Translations under genes and position numbers: made by a program
Shown: positions 1 to 7,748 of the stretch, piece after piece
How the letters are laid out: the number at the start of each line of letters is the position of its first letter
How positions within the stretch are numbered: the first letter of the stretch is position 1
NCBI GenBank assembly: GCA_025462985.1
Contig: JAOAPP010000703.1
Span: 1-8,446, forward strand
Length of the DNA stretch: 8,446 nt
From: Bryobacterales bacterium
Lineage (GTDB): Bacteria; Acidobacteriota; Terriglobia; Bryobacterales; Bryobacteraceae
Reading direction: 5' to 3'
The notes under the pieces: model-generated
Told to the model about the DNA's origin: nothing
The model's database searches: none
What the model saw: only the letters and a program-made list of their open reading frames with translations

Positions 1-768
1 CCACGCGATCCGGACTATGAAGCTGAGGAAGGGAAGAAAGTCCTCATCTTCACTGTGGCCGAAGAGCTGCCTTTTTCCTGGCATCCGACGCTAGGCACGG
101 CGCTGCATTTGTACGCGTCGCGGGCTGCGCCCGTTTCGGAACAGTCGAATCAAATCACACTGGATCTTAAAGCGGGGAAGATTCCGGTGTGTTTTACCGC
201 CAAGTCGGAGAACGATGGACATAACCGAGCAGACGGTCTCGTGTTCGGCGAAATGCGCCAACGCGATCCTGAATTCGGAGTCATTTTCTCGCGTGAAGAG
301 GTCGCCCGCGTAATTGGAATCGCGCCGGACGAGATACCTTCGGAGTGGCCGATCCAGATTGTTTCGACCGGGTTGCCATTCGCGATTGTTGGCATTCGTA
401 ATGAAAAGACCCTGGCGAATCTAAGCTTCCGTCATACAGACGCCGCAGAATTTCTTAACAAGACCGCCGCCAAGTTTTTTTACTTTGTGTGTCCGCAACG
501 GCGAGAAGATCGGTTGGAAGCCAAGGCGCGCATGTTCTTTTATGGCGCTGAAGATCCAGCTACGGGATCAGCGGCCGGTTGCGCCGCGAGTTGGATGGTG
601 CAACACGGCATCGCGAACAGCGACGAACAAGTGCTGATTCGGCAGGGCGCCGAGATTCGCCGTCCCAGCGAAATGTATGTGCGAGGAATGCGAGACGGCC
701 AACGTGTTACGAACGTTCGCGTGGGCGGATACGCGGTGGAAGTGCTGCGCGGAAGGGTGACTATTTAG
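1..768 (+). CDS. PhzF-family epimerase/isomerase, N-terminus missing
   Basis: The frame is open from the first base, so the gene starts left of the window. The GTG at 55 lies inside the conserved core and is not a real start. Visible PhzF hallmarks are ELPFSWHPTLGTA in the first half and, towards the end, EDPATGSAAG with its active-site-type Asp, followed by QGAEIRRPSEMYV and the closing VRVGGYAVEVLRG strand. The family has two similar half-barrels and includes diaminopimelate epimerase-like isomerases and the phenazine enzyme PhzF; most members have no known substrate, and no phenazine genes are seen here. The catalytic Glu of the family (SET motif) would be upstream, outside the window. Oddity: the residue before the active-site His is Trp (TGG), where the family normally has Gly (AGHP). 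About 255 residues are present out of a usual 270-300. Family assignment is firm; substrate is unknown. Confidence 0.93.
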   Translation, partial: PRDPDYEAEEGKKVLIFTVAEELPFSWHPTLGTALHLYASRAAPVSEQSNQITLDLKAGKIPVCFTAKSENDGHNRADGLVFGEMRQRDPEFGVIFSREEVARVIGIAPDEIPSEWPIQIVSTGLPFAIVGIRNEKTLANLSFRHTDAAEFLNKTAAKFFYFVCPQRREDRLEAKARMFFYGAEDPATGSAAGCAASWMVQHGIANSDEQVLIRQGAEIRRPSEMYVRGMRDGQRVTNVRVGGYAVEVLRGRVTI

Positions 769-769
769 G

Positions 770-825
770 GGTAGTTGAGGGTTGATTCGCCTACGCACGA
801 GGCTACGACGTGACAGGTAGTTGAG
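770..825 (+). repeat. Pair of 10-bp direct repeats after the PhzF gene
   Basis: GGTAGTTGAG occurs at 770-779, right after the PhzF stop, and again at 816-825. The 46-bp period and the position in the gap before the cupin gene are seen directly. The GTTGAG core resembles the heptad repeat units found elsewhere in the window (1324-1350 and 7749-7775, reverse-complement form), so these may be degraded members of the same family. No function can be assigned. Confidence 0.4.
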
Positions 826-883
826 AGAAAAACGAAACCGGGATATCTGCTCGGAGGGTGGAGCGAACAGCGCGGAGCTGAGA

Positions 884-910
884 GAAGATGGGAGATCGAA
901 GATGGAAATC
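884..910 (+). repeat. Near-tandem duplication spanning the cupin start
   Basis: GAAGATGGGAGATC (884-897) is followed at once by GAAGATGGAAATC (898-910). The second unit carries the cupin start codon (ATG 902). The first unit supplies a Shine-Dalgarno-like GGAG at 891-894, seven bases upstream of that ATG. The first unit also holds an ATG (888) in another frame, so only the second ATG opens the cupin frame. Confidence 0.5.
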
Positions 911-1300
911 AAAAGAAGTGGCTCACAACCGTCGGGCAAAGGGCCGCCCGAATATTTTACAGGCGCGGTGCGCGTGGACCCACTGTTCAAGGCGCCGGAA
1001 CCTGCGCGTGGTACTGGGGCGAGTGTCACGTTTGAACCCGGTGCCCGTACTGCATGGCACACTCACCCGTTAGGCCAAATCTTAATCGTAACTGCCGGGT
1101 GCGGCTGCGCTCAGCGGTGGGGAGACCCAATCGAGGAGATCCGCCCTGGTGATGTGGTGTGGATTCCGGCCGGTGAAAAGCATTGGCATGGCGCCACGCC
1201 AACTACTGCGATGACCCACATCGCCATAGTGGAACAGCTCGATGGCAAGAGCGCCGACTGGATGGAGAAGGTGACCGAGGAAGAATATCGCGGAGCTTGA
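902..1300 (+). CDS. Single-domain cupin, hydroxynitrile lyase-like (Mn-type)
   Basis: A 132-residue single-domain cupin. The frame is open upstream to 821, but the start at 902 is preferred: it has GGAG seven bases upstream, and the protein then begins [15 protein letters not shown], as in the family. Cupin motif 1 is WHTHPLGQ (residues 52-59) and motif 2 is PAGEKHWHG (89-97). His53, His55, Gln59 and His94 sit at the metal-ligand positions known from the Granulicella tundricola hydroxynitrile lyase (about 131 residues), and His106 matches its catalytic-site His. Ala40 and Val42 also match that enzyme, while residue 110 is Val rather than Gln. Such cupins bind Mn or another divalent metal. Cyanohydrin cleavage is shown for a few members, but the physiological substrate is unclear, so the HNL activity here is inference. 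It lacks a signal peptide and is likely cytoplasmic. Confidence 0.93.
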   Translation: MEIKRSGSQPSGKGPPEYFTGAVRVDPLFKAPEPARGTGASVTFEPGARTAWHTHPLGQILIVTAGCGCAQRWGDPIEEIRPGDVVWIPAGEKHWHGATPTTAMTHIAIVEQLDGKSADWMEKVTEEEYRGA

Positions 1301-1323
1301 TGATTGAGAGTTCAGAGACAAGA

Positions 1324-1350
1324 AGCAAACGCTCAACCCTCAACGCCCAA
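1324..1350 (+). repeat. Heptad repeat tract, (C/G)CTCAAC-type
   Basis: Between the cupin and aldo/keto reductase genes lies a run of units of the form CTCAAC(G/C)C: GCTCAACCCTCAACGCCCAA within 1331-1350. It aligns with the reverse complement of 7749-7775 at 23 of 27 positions. Short degenerate tracts of this type are, to my recollection, common in intergenic DNA of Verrucomicrobiota, where spurious ORFs read them as STLNVQ-like peptides. The origin is unknown; neither a transposase nor clear target duplications are seen here. Confidence 0.55.
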
Positions 1351-1443
1351 CGCCGAAGTAGGACTAGGAGAGGGGTTCAGCAGAGCTTTGCTACCTTCGT
1401 TTTCTTCTGTGGCGGTTTGAAGCAGAGGAAGATCTAGGCGTTA

Positions 1444-1498
1444 GCACCATCAACTATGACGTGGCTGTCGGAGTAAGCGCGGCGACAGATGCTGGTGC
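1444..1498 (+). promoter_or_regulatory. Nested inverted repeats upstream of the aldo/keto reductase
   Basis: Two nested complementary pairs are seen: outer GCACCA (1444-1449) with TGGTGC (1493-1498), and inner CTGTCG (1465-1470) with CGACAG (1483-1488) around a 12-base loop. They end 27 bases before the ATG at 1526. A leader RNA structure or protein-binding site is possible, but the unpaired parts between the stems are long, and no T-run follows that would make a terminator. Chance is not excluded. Confidence 0.25.
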
Positions 1499-1510
1499 GA
1501 TATTCTATAA

Positions 1511-2562
<1,052 letters not shown>

Positions 2563-2565
2563 CTA

Positions 2566-2596
2566 GCAGACAGGTGGCGGGCTGTAAACCTGTTGC
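2566..2596 (+). promoter_or_regulatory. Hairpin just before the adaptor gene
   Basis: The arms GCAGACAGGT (2566-2575) and ACCTGTTGC (2588-2596) pair over nine base pairs with one bulged G (2569) around a 12-base loop. The stem ends nine bases before the upstream candidate start at 2606. No T-run follows, so a classic terminator is unlikely. It could attenuate read-through from the aldo/keto reductase or mask translation initiation, or be chance. Confidence 0.35.
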
Positions 2597-2605
2597 AGAA
2601 GATGT

Positions 2606-3814
2606 ATGAAGAGCTATCGAACTGAACGGATGGTTCTTTCTTGCAAACGCGCACCGGCCAGCATGAGTAAGCTGAGCTTCACGCTCGGAACTTGCATGAT
2701 CGTAGGTTTGACGGGATGCGGCAAAAAGACCCCACCACCGCCGCCGGCACCTGAAGTATTGGTGACGGAGGTGAAGCAGCAGGACGTTCCTATATATAAT
2801 GAGTACGTCGGACAACTCGATGGCTCGGTGAACGCCACGATCCAGGCGCGAGTGCAAGGTTATCTCGTATCGCAAAATTACAAAGAGGGTCAGCTCGTAA
2901 AAAAAGGCGACGTGCTGTTCCAGATTGATCGCCGCCCGTTCGAAGCGGCGCTAGCCCAGGCGAAGGCCGCTTTCCTGCAGGCAGATGCTTCCGCCAAACA
3001 AGCGGAGCTGAATGGGCAACGTGCGACCGAGTTGTTTCAACGCAAGGTGTCGAGCGAGCAGGAACGCGATAATGCCGTGCAAAGTGCCGTGGCCGCGCGT
3101 GCCCAAGCCGAAGCTCAACGCGCCGCGGTTGAACAGGCACAGCTGAATCTCGACTATACGACGATCGTCGCACCGGTTGATGGAATCGCCGGATTGACAC
3201 GGGTGCAAGTTGGCGACTTGATGAGCGCGGGCACTGTTCTCACCACCGTGACAAAGGTCGATCCAATCAAAGCGTTTTTCACGGTGAGCGAGCAGCGTTA
3301 TGGCGAATATGCGAAACGCTATGCCGACCCGGAGGAGCGCGCCGCTCACGAGAAGGAGCTGCGCTTCGAATTGATTCTGGTCGACGGTTCGACTTATCCG
3401 CACGAGGGCGAAATGTACGCAGCGGAGAATCAGGTGGACGTTCGAACCGGGTCGCTGCGTGTCGCCGCCTTGTTTCCTAATCCCGGGAATATCTTGCGAC
3501 CGGGCGAGTTCGCGCGAATTCGCGTCCGCTCCGATGTGAAAAAGGGGGCTCTGCTCGTTCCGCAACGCGCCGTCACCGAATTGCAAGGTACCTATCAGGT
3601 GGCGGTGGTCGGGCCGGACAATAAAACGCATATCCAGTCGTTAAGAATGGGACGCCGCATCGATCACGAATGGATCGTTGAGGAAGGGTTGCGTCCGGGG
3701 GACCGCATCGTGGTTGAAGGCGTGCAGAAAGTGCGAGAGGGCGCCACGGTTGTCCCAATGCCGTGGAAATCCCCACCGTCGCCTTCGCCGGGCGCATCCA
3801 ACGCCGCTCGTTAG
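2606..3814 (+). CDS. RND efflux periplasmic adaptor (membrane fusion protein) lipoprotein
   Basis: The adaptor of a tripartite RND pump, bridging the inner-membrane permease and an outer-membrane channel. A lipoprotein signal is clear: hydrophobic LSFTLGTCMIVGLTG then Cys38 (lipobox LTGC), followed by a proline-rich linker. Domains in order: first lipoyl half ATIQARVQGYLVSQ with KKGDVLFQID (about 77-108), alpha-hairpin rich in Ala/Gln/Glu (about 112-182), second lipoyl half TTIVAPVDGIAGLTRVQVGD (185-204), beta-barrel (about 217-310), and membrane-proximal domain from VPQRAV to the GDRIVVEGVQKVREG strand (about 318-380). The C-terminus is a Pro/Ser tail. In-frame starts also exist at 2630 and 2663; 2663 gives the tightest lipoprotein signal (Cys19), while 2606 has a weak AGAAG upstream, so the start is uncertain. 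The permease follows after nine bases, so the two are an operon. The substrate cannot be deduced. Confidence 0.95.
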   Translation: MKSYRTERMVLSCKRAPASMSKLSFTLGTCMIVGLTGCGKKTPPPPPAPEVLVTEVKQQDVPIYNEYVGQLDGSVNATIQARVQGYLVSQNYKEGQLVKKGDVLFQIDRRPFEAALAQAKAAFLQADASAKQAELNGQRATELFQRKVSSEQERDNAVQSAVAARAQAEAQRAAVEQAQLNLDYTTIVAPVDGIAGLTRVQVGDLMSAGTVLTTVTKVDPIKAFFTVSEQRYGEYAKRYADPEERAAHEKELRFELILVDGSTYPHEGEMYAAENQVDVRTGSLRVAALFPNPGNILRPGEFARIRVRSDVKKGALLVPQRAVTELQGTYQVAVVGPDNKTHIQSLRMGRRIDHEWIVEEGLRPGDRIVVEGVQKVREGATVVPMPWKSPPSPSPGASNAAR

Positions 3815-3823
3815 GCTGAAGGG

Positions 3824-6800
3824 ATGTCGAAGTTCTTCATTAACCGGCCGATCGTTGCCATCGTCATCGCAATCCTGACGACCATCATCGGCACGGTCGC
3901 GATGATCCAGCTACCGATCGCGCAATATCCCAACATCGTTCCTCCGGAGATTCAGGTGCGCGCCAATTACTTCGGGGCAGATGCGCAGACGATCGAGCAA
4001 TCGGTCGCCACACCGATCGAGCAGCAGATGAGCGGCGTGGACAAGAGTAACTACATCCAGTCGGTGAACGCGAACGGGTCCATTCGGATGACGATCAATT
4101 TCGACATCGCGACCGACCCGAACGTCGATCACATCCTGACGCAAATGCGGGTAAATCAGGCGAGCTCGCAATTGCCGCAGGATGTGACCAACGCTGGCAT
4201 TACCGTCCAGAAATCGACCACGGCCCCGCTGTTGTTGGTGGCGCTGAATTCGCCCAAGGGCACCTACAACAACATCTTTCTGGCCAATTACGCTAACATC
4301 AACCTGATCGACCAGATCACGCGCGTGCCGGGCATCTCGAATGTGCAGGTGTTCGGGGCGGGGCAATACGCGATGCGTTTGTGGGTTAAGCCAGACCAGC
4401 TCGCGAAGCTCAACGTTACGGTCACTGACATCATTAACGCAATCAAAGCGCAGAATACCGTGAACCCGGCGGGACAGATTGGCGGCGAACCTGCGCCCCC
4501 GGGCCAGGAGTTTACCTATACCGTTCGCTCTCCTGGACGCCTAACGAGTGCGGAGGAGTTCGGCGAAATTGTAATCCGGGCGAATCCCGACGGCTCGCTC
4601 CTGCGGCTCAAGGAAGTCGCCCGCATTGAGCTCGGCGCTCAGATATATTCCCTCGCGGGAAGGCTTGATGGCAAGCCCTCGGCCATCCTGGCCTGTTATC
4701 AGTTGCCTGGGACGAACGCGCTCAACGCGGCGAAGGGGGTCAAGGCTTTGATGGGGCGTCTCTCGCAAAACTTTCCGGCCGACATGGCCTATGCGATCTC
4801 CCTCGACACGACACGCGCCGTGACCGCCGGAATGCAGGAAATTATCTTCACGTTGCTCGAGGCCCTGGCGCTGGTCATTCTTGTGGTGTTTATCTTTCTG
4901 CAAGGCTGGCGGGCCACATTGATACCATTGTGCGCCGTGCCGGTCTCGCTCATCGGCACGTTCACGCTCTTTCCGCTGTTCGGATTCACGATCAACACGC
5001 TCGCGCTTTTTGGTCTGGTCCTCGCCATCGGCCTGGTCGTCGATGACGCAATTGTCGTCGTGGAAGCGGTCGAACACCACATTGAAGAAGGAATGCCGCC
5101 GCGCGAGGCAACGCTGCGCGCGATGGAGGAAGTCTCCGGGCCGGTAATCGGCATTGCGCTCGTGCTCTCGGCCGTGTTCGTGCCAACCGCTTTCATTCCG
5201 GGAATAACTGGACGCCTCTATCAACAGTTCGCGTTGACCATTGCGATCTCGGTGCTCCTCTCGGCCTTCAATGCATTGACGCTCAGCCCTGCGCTTTCCG
5301 CGATGTTGTTGCGCCCGCGCAAGGCCGCGCGCGGCCCGCTCGGCTGGTTTTTCGGCCGGTTCAACGAGATATTCCGCAGCACGACGGATCGCTACGTCAG
5401 CACCTCGCGATTCGTGATCGAAAAAGGCGTACGGAGCATGTTGCTGCTCGTCCTCTTCGCGATTCTGGCTGGATTATTCGGTTCACGTTTGTCAAAAAGC
5501 TTTTTGCCGGAAGAAGACCAGGGTTATCTCTACGGCTCGCTGGCGCTGCCCTACGCGGCTTCGATGGAACGCACTGGTGATGCCGCGCACAAGGTGGAGG
5601 ACGCGCTGCTAAAGACACCCGGCATCGAACACGTCACGAGCGTGCTCGGATTCAATCTGCTCAGCACCGTTCAGAGCACGTTCAACGCTTTCTTTTTCGT
5701 CACGTTTACGCCGTGGGACCAGCGGACAAAGCCGGCGGAGCAGTACGCCGCGCTGAAGGCGAGCATCAACAAAACCCTTGCCGGTATTCCCGACGGAATT
5801 GGCTTTGCCTTTCCGCCACCCGCCATCCCCGGCATAGGCACCGCCGGTGGCGTCACGATGATGCTCGAGGACCGTGCCGGGCGCGACGTGCAGTTTCTGG
5901 CCGGCAATCTTGCCAAGTTTCTGGAGGCTGCGCGCAAACGTCCCGAGATTGCATCCGCCACGACGACATTTCTGCCGTTGGTGCCGCAGGTGTTCATCGA
6001 CGTTGATCGCGACAAAGTCCTTAAGCAAGGGGTCGATCTCACCCAGGTCAGCCAGACCTTGCAGACATTCATGGGTGGTTACTTCGTCAATTACTTCAAC
6101 CGTTTCGGCCGGCAGTGGCAGGTCTTTGTCCAGGCTGAGGGCGAATTTCGCACCAAAGCGGAAAACGTCGGTTTGTTTTATGTGCGCAACGCAAATAATG
6201 ACATGGTGCCGCTGAGCACGGTTACGAGCGTGCAGGAACGCGATGGCCCGGAATTCACCATGCGCTTCAACCTTTATCGCGCAGCGCAAGTCAACGTCAC
6301 GGCGGCGCCCGGTAACAGCTCGATCCAAGTGATGCGAGCGCTCGAAGATGTATTCGCTGCGACCATGCCCACCGAGATGGGTTACGACTACGCCGCGATG
6401 TCGTTCCAGGAAAAGAAAGCGACAGAAGGTGTGCCCCCCGGCGTCGTTTTTGGCATGTCGCTACTCTTCGTCTTTCTCATACTCGCTGCGCTTTATGAAA
6501 GCTGGGCGTTGCCGTTCAGTGTTTTGTTAGGCACACCGATTGCGGTCTTCGGCGCGTTCGCCGCCTTATGGGCGCGCGGCATGGAAAACAACGTTTACGC
6601 GCAGATTGGCCTTGTCATGCTCATCGGACTGGCGGCTAAGAACGCAATCCTGATCGTTGAATTTGCGAAGCTCGAATATGAACGGGGCCGACCTTTGCTC
6701 GACGCCGCACTCGAAGGCGCTCGGTTGCGTTTGCGGCCAATCATCATGACCTCCTTCGCGTTTATCCTTGGATGCATCCCGCTTTGGCGGGCTTCAGGTT

Positions 6801-7000
6801 CAGGCGCCGTCGCGCGACGTATCATGGGCACCACCGTGATCGGCGGAATGCTCGCTGCGACACTCATCGCCATCTTTCTAACTCCGGTGACTTACTACGT
6901 AGTTCAGCACCTGGCTGACCGAAGAGCTCCAAAGCGAGACGGCGACCTGCACAAGATTCCAGATGAACAGCTGTCCAAATCAACCCAGGATCCAATCTAA
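3824..7000 (+). CDS. RND (HAE1/AcrB-type) multidrug efflux permease
   Basis: A 1058-residue, full-length inner-membrane proton/drug antiporter of the AcrB/MexB type, expected to work as a trimer. The start MSKFFINRPI followed by TM1 is typical. Proton-relay residues are all present: Asp407-Asp408 in TM4 (LVVDDAIVVVE), Lys939 in TM10 (GLAAKNAILIVEFAK) and Arg971 at TM11 (RLRLRPIIMTSFAF). The expected layout is seen: TM1 (about 9-29), first porter loop, TM2-6 (about 338-498), TM7 (about 538-556), second porter loop, TM8-12 (about 870-1025). Other hallmarks are TDPNVDHILTQMRV, PAIPGIGTAGG and the YESWALPFSVLLGTPIAVFG stretch. The region around 608-630 (GFNLLSTVQSTFNAFFFVTF) corresponds to the drug-pocket switch loop and differs from AcrB, suggesting a different substrate range. 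It lies nine bases after the adaptor gene and two bases before the next gene. No TolC-type gene is in the window. Confidence 0.97.
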   Translation: MSKFFINRPIVAIVIAILTTIIGTVAMIQLPIAQYPNIVPPEIQVRANYFGADAQTIEQSVATPIEQQMSGVDKSNYIQSVNANGSIRMTINFDIATDPNVDHILTQMRVNQASSQLPQDVTNAGITVQKSTTAPLLLVALNSPKGTYNNIFLANYANINLIDQITRVPGISNVQVFGAGQYAMRLWVKPDQLAKLNVTVTDIINAIKAQNTVNPAGQIGGEPAPPGQEFTYTVRSPGRLTSAEEFGEIVIRANPDGSLLRLKEVARIELGAQIYSLAGRLDGKPSAILACYQLPGTNALNAAKGVKALMGRLSQNFPADMAYAISLDTTRAVTAGMQEIIFTLLEALALVILVVFIFLQGWRATLIPLCAVPVSLIGTFTLFPLFGFTINTLALFGLVLAIGLVVDDAIVVVEAVEHHIEEGMPPREATLRAMEEVSGPVIGIALVLSAVFVPTAFIPGITGRLYQQFALTIAISVLLSAFNALTLSPALSAMLLRPRKAARGPLGWFFGRFNEIFRSTTDRYVSTSRFVIEKGVRSMLLLVLFAILAGLFGSRLSKSFLPEEDQGYLYGSLALPYAASMERTGDAAHKVEDALLKTPGIEHVTSVLGFNLLSTVQSTFNAFFFVTFTPWDQRTKPAEQYAALKASINKTLAGIPDGIGFAFPPPAIPGIGTAGGVTMMLEDRAGRDVQFLAGNLAKFLEAARKRPEIASATTTFLPLVPQVFIDVDRDKVLKQGVDLTQVSQTLQTFMGGYFVNYFNRFGRQWQVFVQAEGEFRTKAENVGLFYVRNANNDMVPLSTVTSVQERDGPEFTMRFNLYRAAQVNVTAAPGNSSIQVMRALEDVFAATMPTEMGYDYAAMSFQEKKATEGVPPGVVFGMSLLFVFLILAALYESWALPFSVLLGTPIAVFGAFAALWARGMENNVYAQIGLVMLIGLAAKNAILIVEFAKLEYERGRPLLDAALEGARLRLRPIIMTSFAFILGCIPLWRASGSGAVARRIMGTTVIGGMLAATLIAIFLTPVTYYVVQHLADRRAPKRDGDLHKIPDEQLSKSTQDPI

Positions 7001-7002
7001 AC

Positions 7003-7515
7003 ATGACTGGTCTCGCGGAATGGGAGAACTTCTACGTGATTGTCGGATCGTCCGCCGGCGCGCTCATTGGATTGCAGTTCGTCGTCATGACTCTCGTTGC
7101 GGAAAAGGAGGTCGCCAGAAGTGCATCGCTCGGCAGCGCGTTTGCCACCCCGACCATTATTCATTTCAGCACGGTCCTACTGCTATCAGCGCTGGTTAGC
7201 GCGCCATGGCACGGCATCGGCACTATTGCAACGTTGTGGGGTCTGATTGGCCTTAGTGGACTAATCTATATCTTTAACGTCGCTTGGCGGCTGCCACGGC
7301 AGAAGGAATACAAGCCGGTGTTCGAGGACTGGGTGTTCCACGTTCTGCTTCCGTTGGCCGCCTATGTTGCACTGACTGTTTCGGCATTCACCGCTCACTC
7401 ACATACTCGCGAGTCTCTCTTTGGAATTGCAGCGGCGTCGCTGCTGATGCTTTTGGTTGGCATTCATAACACCTGGGACGCCGTCGCGTATCACGTCTTT
7501 GTGAGGAACCGCTGA
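7003..7515 (+). CDS. Small multi-pass membrane protein of unknown function, linked to RND permease
   Basis: A 170-residue protein, function not recognised. Predicted by eye are about five membrane segments: residues 10-33, 51-68, 72-94, 110-130 and 138-160. Basic stretches (RLPRQKEYK at 96-104; VRNR at the end) lie between or after them. Conserved-looking features are WENFYVIVGSSAGALIGLQF at the N-terminus, SAPWHG (66-71), FEDWVFHVLLP (107-117) and GIHNTWDAVAYHVF (153-166), the last with several possible polar or metal-binding residues. The ATG lies two bases after the permease stop with only a distant AGGA, which fits translational coupling and co-expression with the pump. I recall similar hypothetical proteins in Acidobacteriota and Verrucomicrobiota, but cannot verify this. 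A decayed second copy of part of this gene lies at 7692-7746. An accessory role in efflux is inference from position only. Confidence 0.85.
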   Translation: MTGLAEWENFYVIVGSSAGALIGLQFVVMTLVAEKEVARSASLGSAFATPTIIHFSTVLLLSALVSAPWHGIGTIATLWGLIGLSGLIYIFNVAWRLPRQKEYKPVFEDWVFHVLLPLAAYVALTVSAFTAHSHTRESLFGIAAASLLMLLVGIHNTWDAVAYHVFVRNR

Positions 7516-7545
7516 TCTCCGCTGCCGAAGTAGCATGATCGACAA

Positions 7546-7644
7546 TTACTGTGGAAGTCCGATGCGTCGCACGACCTCAACGAAGCGCGGATGATCGCGG
7601 AGGCTCGCGAAATCCGGATCATGCTTGACCCAGTCTCCAATTAG
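7546..7644 (-). pseudogene. C-terminal fragment of a TPR-like protein
   Basis: Read on the minus strand, 32 codons end at a TAA (7546-7548). They include DWVKHDPDFASLRDHPRF and then VEVVRRIGLPQ. The form D-P-D-x-x-x-L-R-x-H-P-R-F is typical of the last lines of many TPR-repeat or protein-kinase/TPR proteins. An in-frame TGA (7645-7647) closes the frame directly upstream and no start codon fits, so this is the tail of a lost gene rather than a small gene. Similarity is judged from memory, not a search. Confidence 0.55.
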
Positions 7645-7657
7645 TCATTTACTGCAT

Positions 7658-7680
7658 CTATCATAAGCGGCTTACGATAG
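7658..7680. repeat. 23-bp imperfect palindrome
   Basis: The arms CTATCATAAGC (7658-7668) and GCTTACGATAG (7670-7680) around a central G are complementary except at one position (A7663 opposite C7675), which becomes a G-U pair in RNA from the minus strand. The loop is too tight for a full RNA hairpin, so a dimeric protein-binding site is the more natural reading. No dependable promoter could be placed beside it, and it sits between two gene fossils. Confidence 0.35.
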
Positions 7681-7691
7681 TATTGGTCCCG

Positions 7692-7746
7692 CGAAAACTG
7701 GCTGTCTCTCACGTTCTGCTCCCATTGACGGCCTACGTCGCATTGA
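7692..7746 (+). pseudogene. Decayed, frameshifted fragment of a paralogue of the 7003-7515 gene
   Basis: This segment aligns with 7323-7375 inside the small membrane protein gene: 41 of 53 bases match, with a two-base insertion at 7708-7709. Before the insertion one frame reads RENWL (intact gene FEDWV). After it another frame reads HVLLPLTAYVAL (intact gene HVLLPLAAYVAL, residues 113-124). In the second block five of seven differences are silent and the other two fall in a single codon. This suggests the copy diverged while still under selection and was broken later. It ends two bases before the heptad repeat. Confidence 0.65.
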
Positions 7747-7748
7747 GA

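Noticed and set aside
821..901. N-terminal extension of the cupin frame (27 codons)
   Set aside because: The residues are unlike the family, while the ATG at 902 has GGAG at good spacing and gives the family's N-terminus and length.
568..1062. Minus-strand open frame of 164 codons across the PhzF-cupin boundary
   Set aside because: It overlaps the real PhzF end and the cupin start, its sequence is low in recognisable motifs, and both plus-strand genes have firm family matches.
2951..3631. Minus-strand open frame of 226 codons inside the adaptor gene
   Set aside because: It is a shadow of a GC-rich gene: the plus strand carries the full set of adaptor domains in order.
4541..5224. Minus-strand open frame of 227 codons inside the permease
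   Set aside because: The translation is dominated by Arg/Asp/His/Glu, as expected from the reverse of membrane codons, and the permease is intact on the other strand.
5609..6328. Minus-strand open frame of 239 codons inside the permease
   Set aside because: It is a shadow of the permease coding sequence with no recognisable domain.
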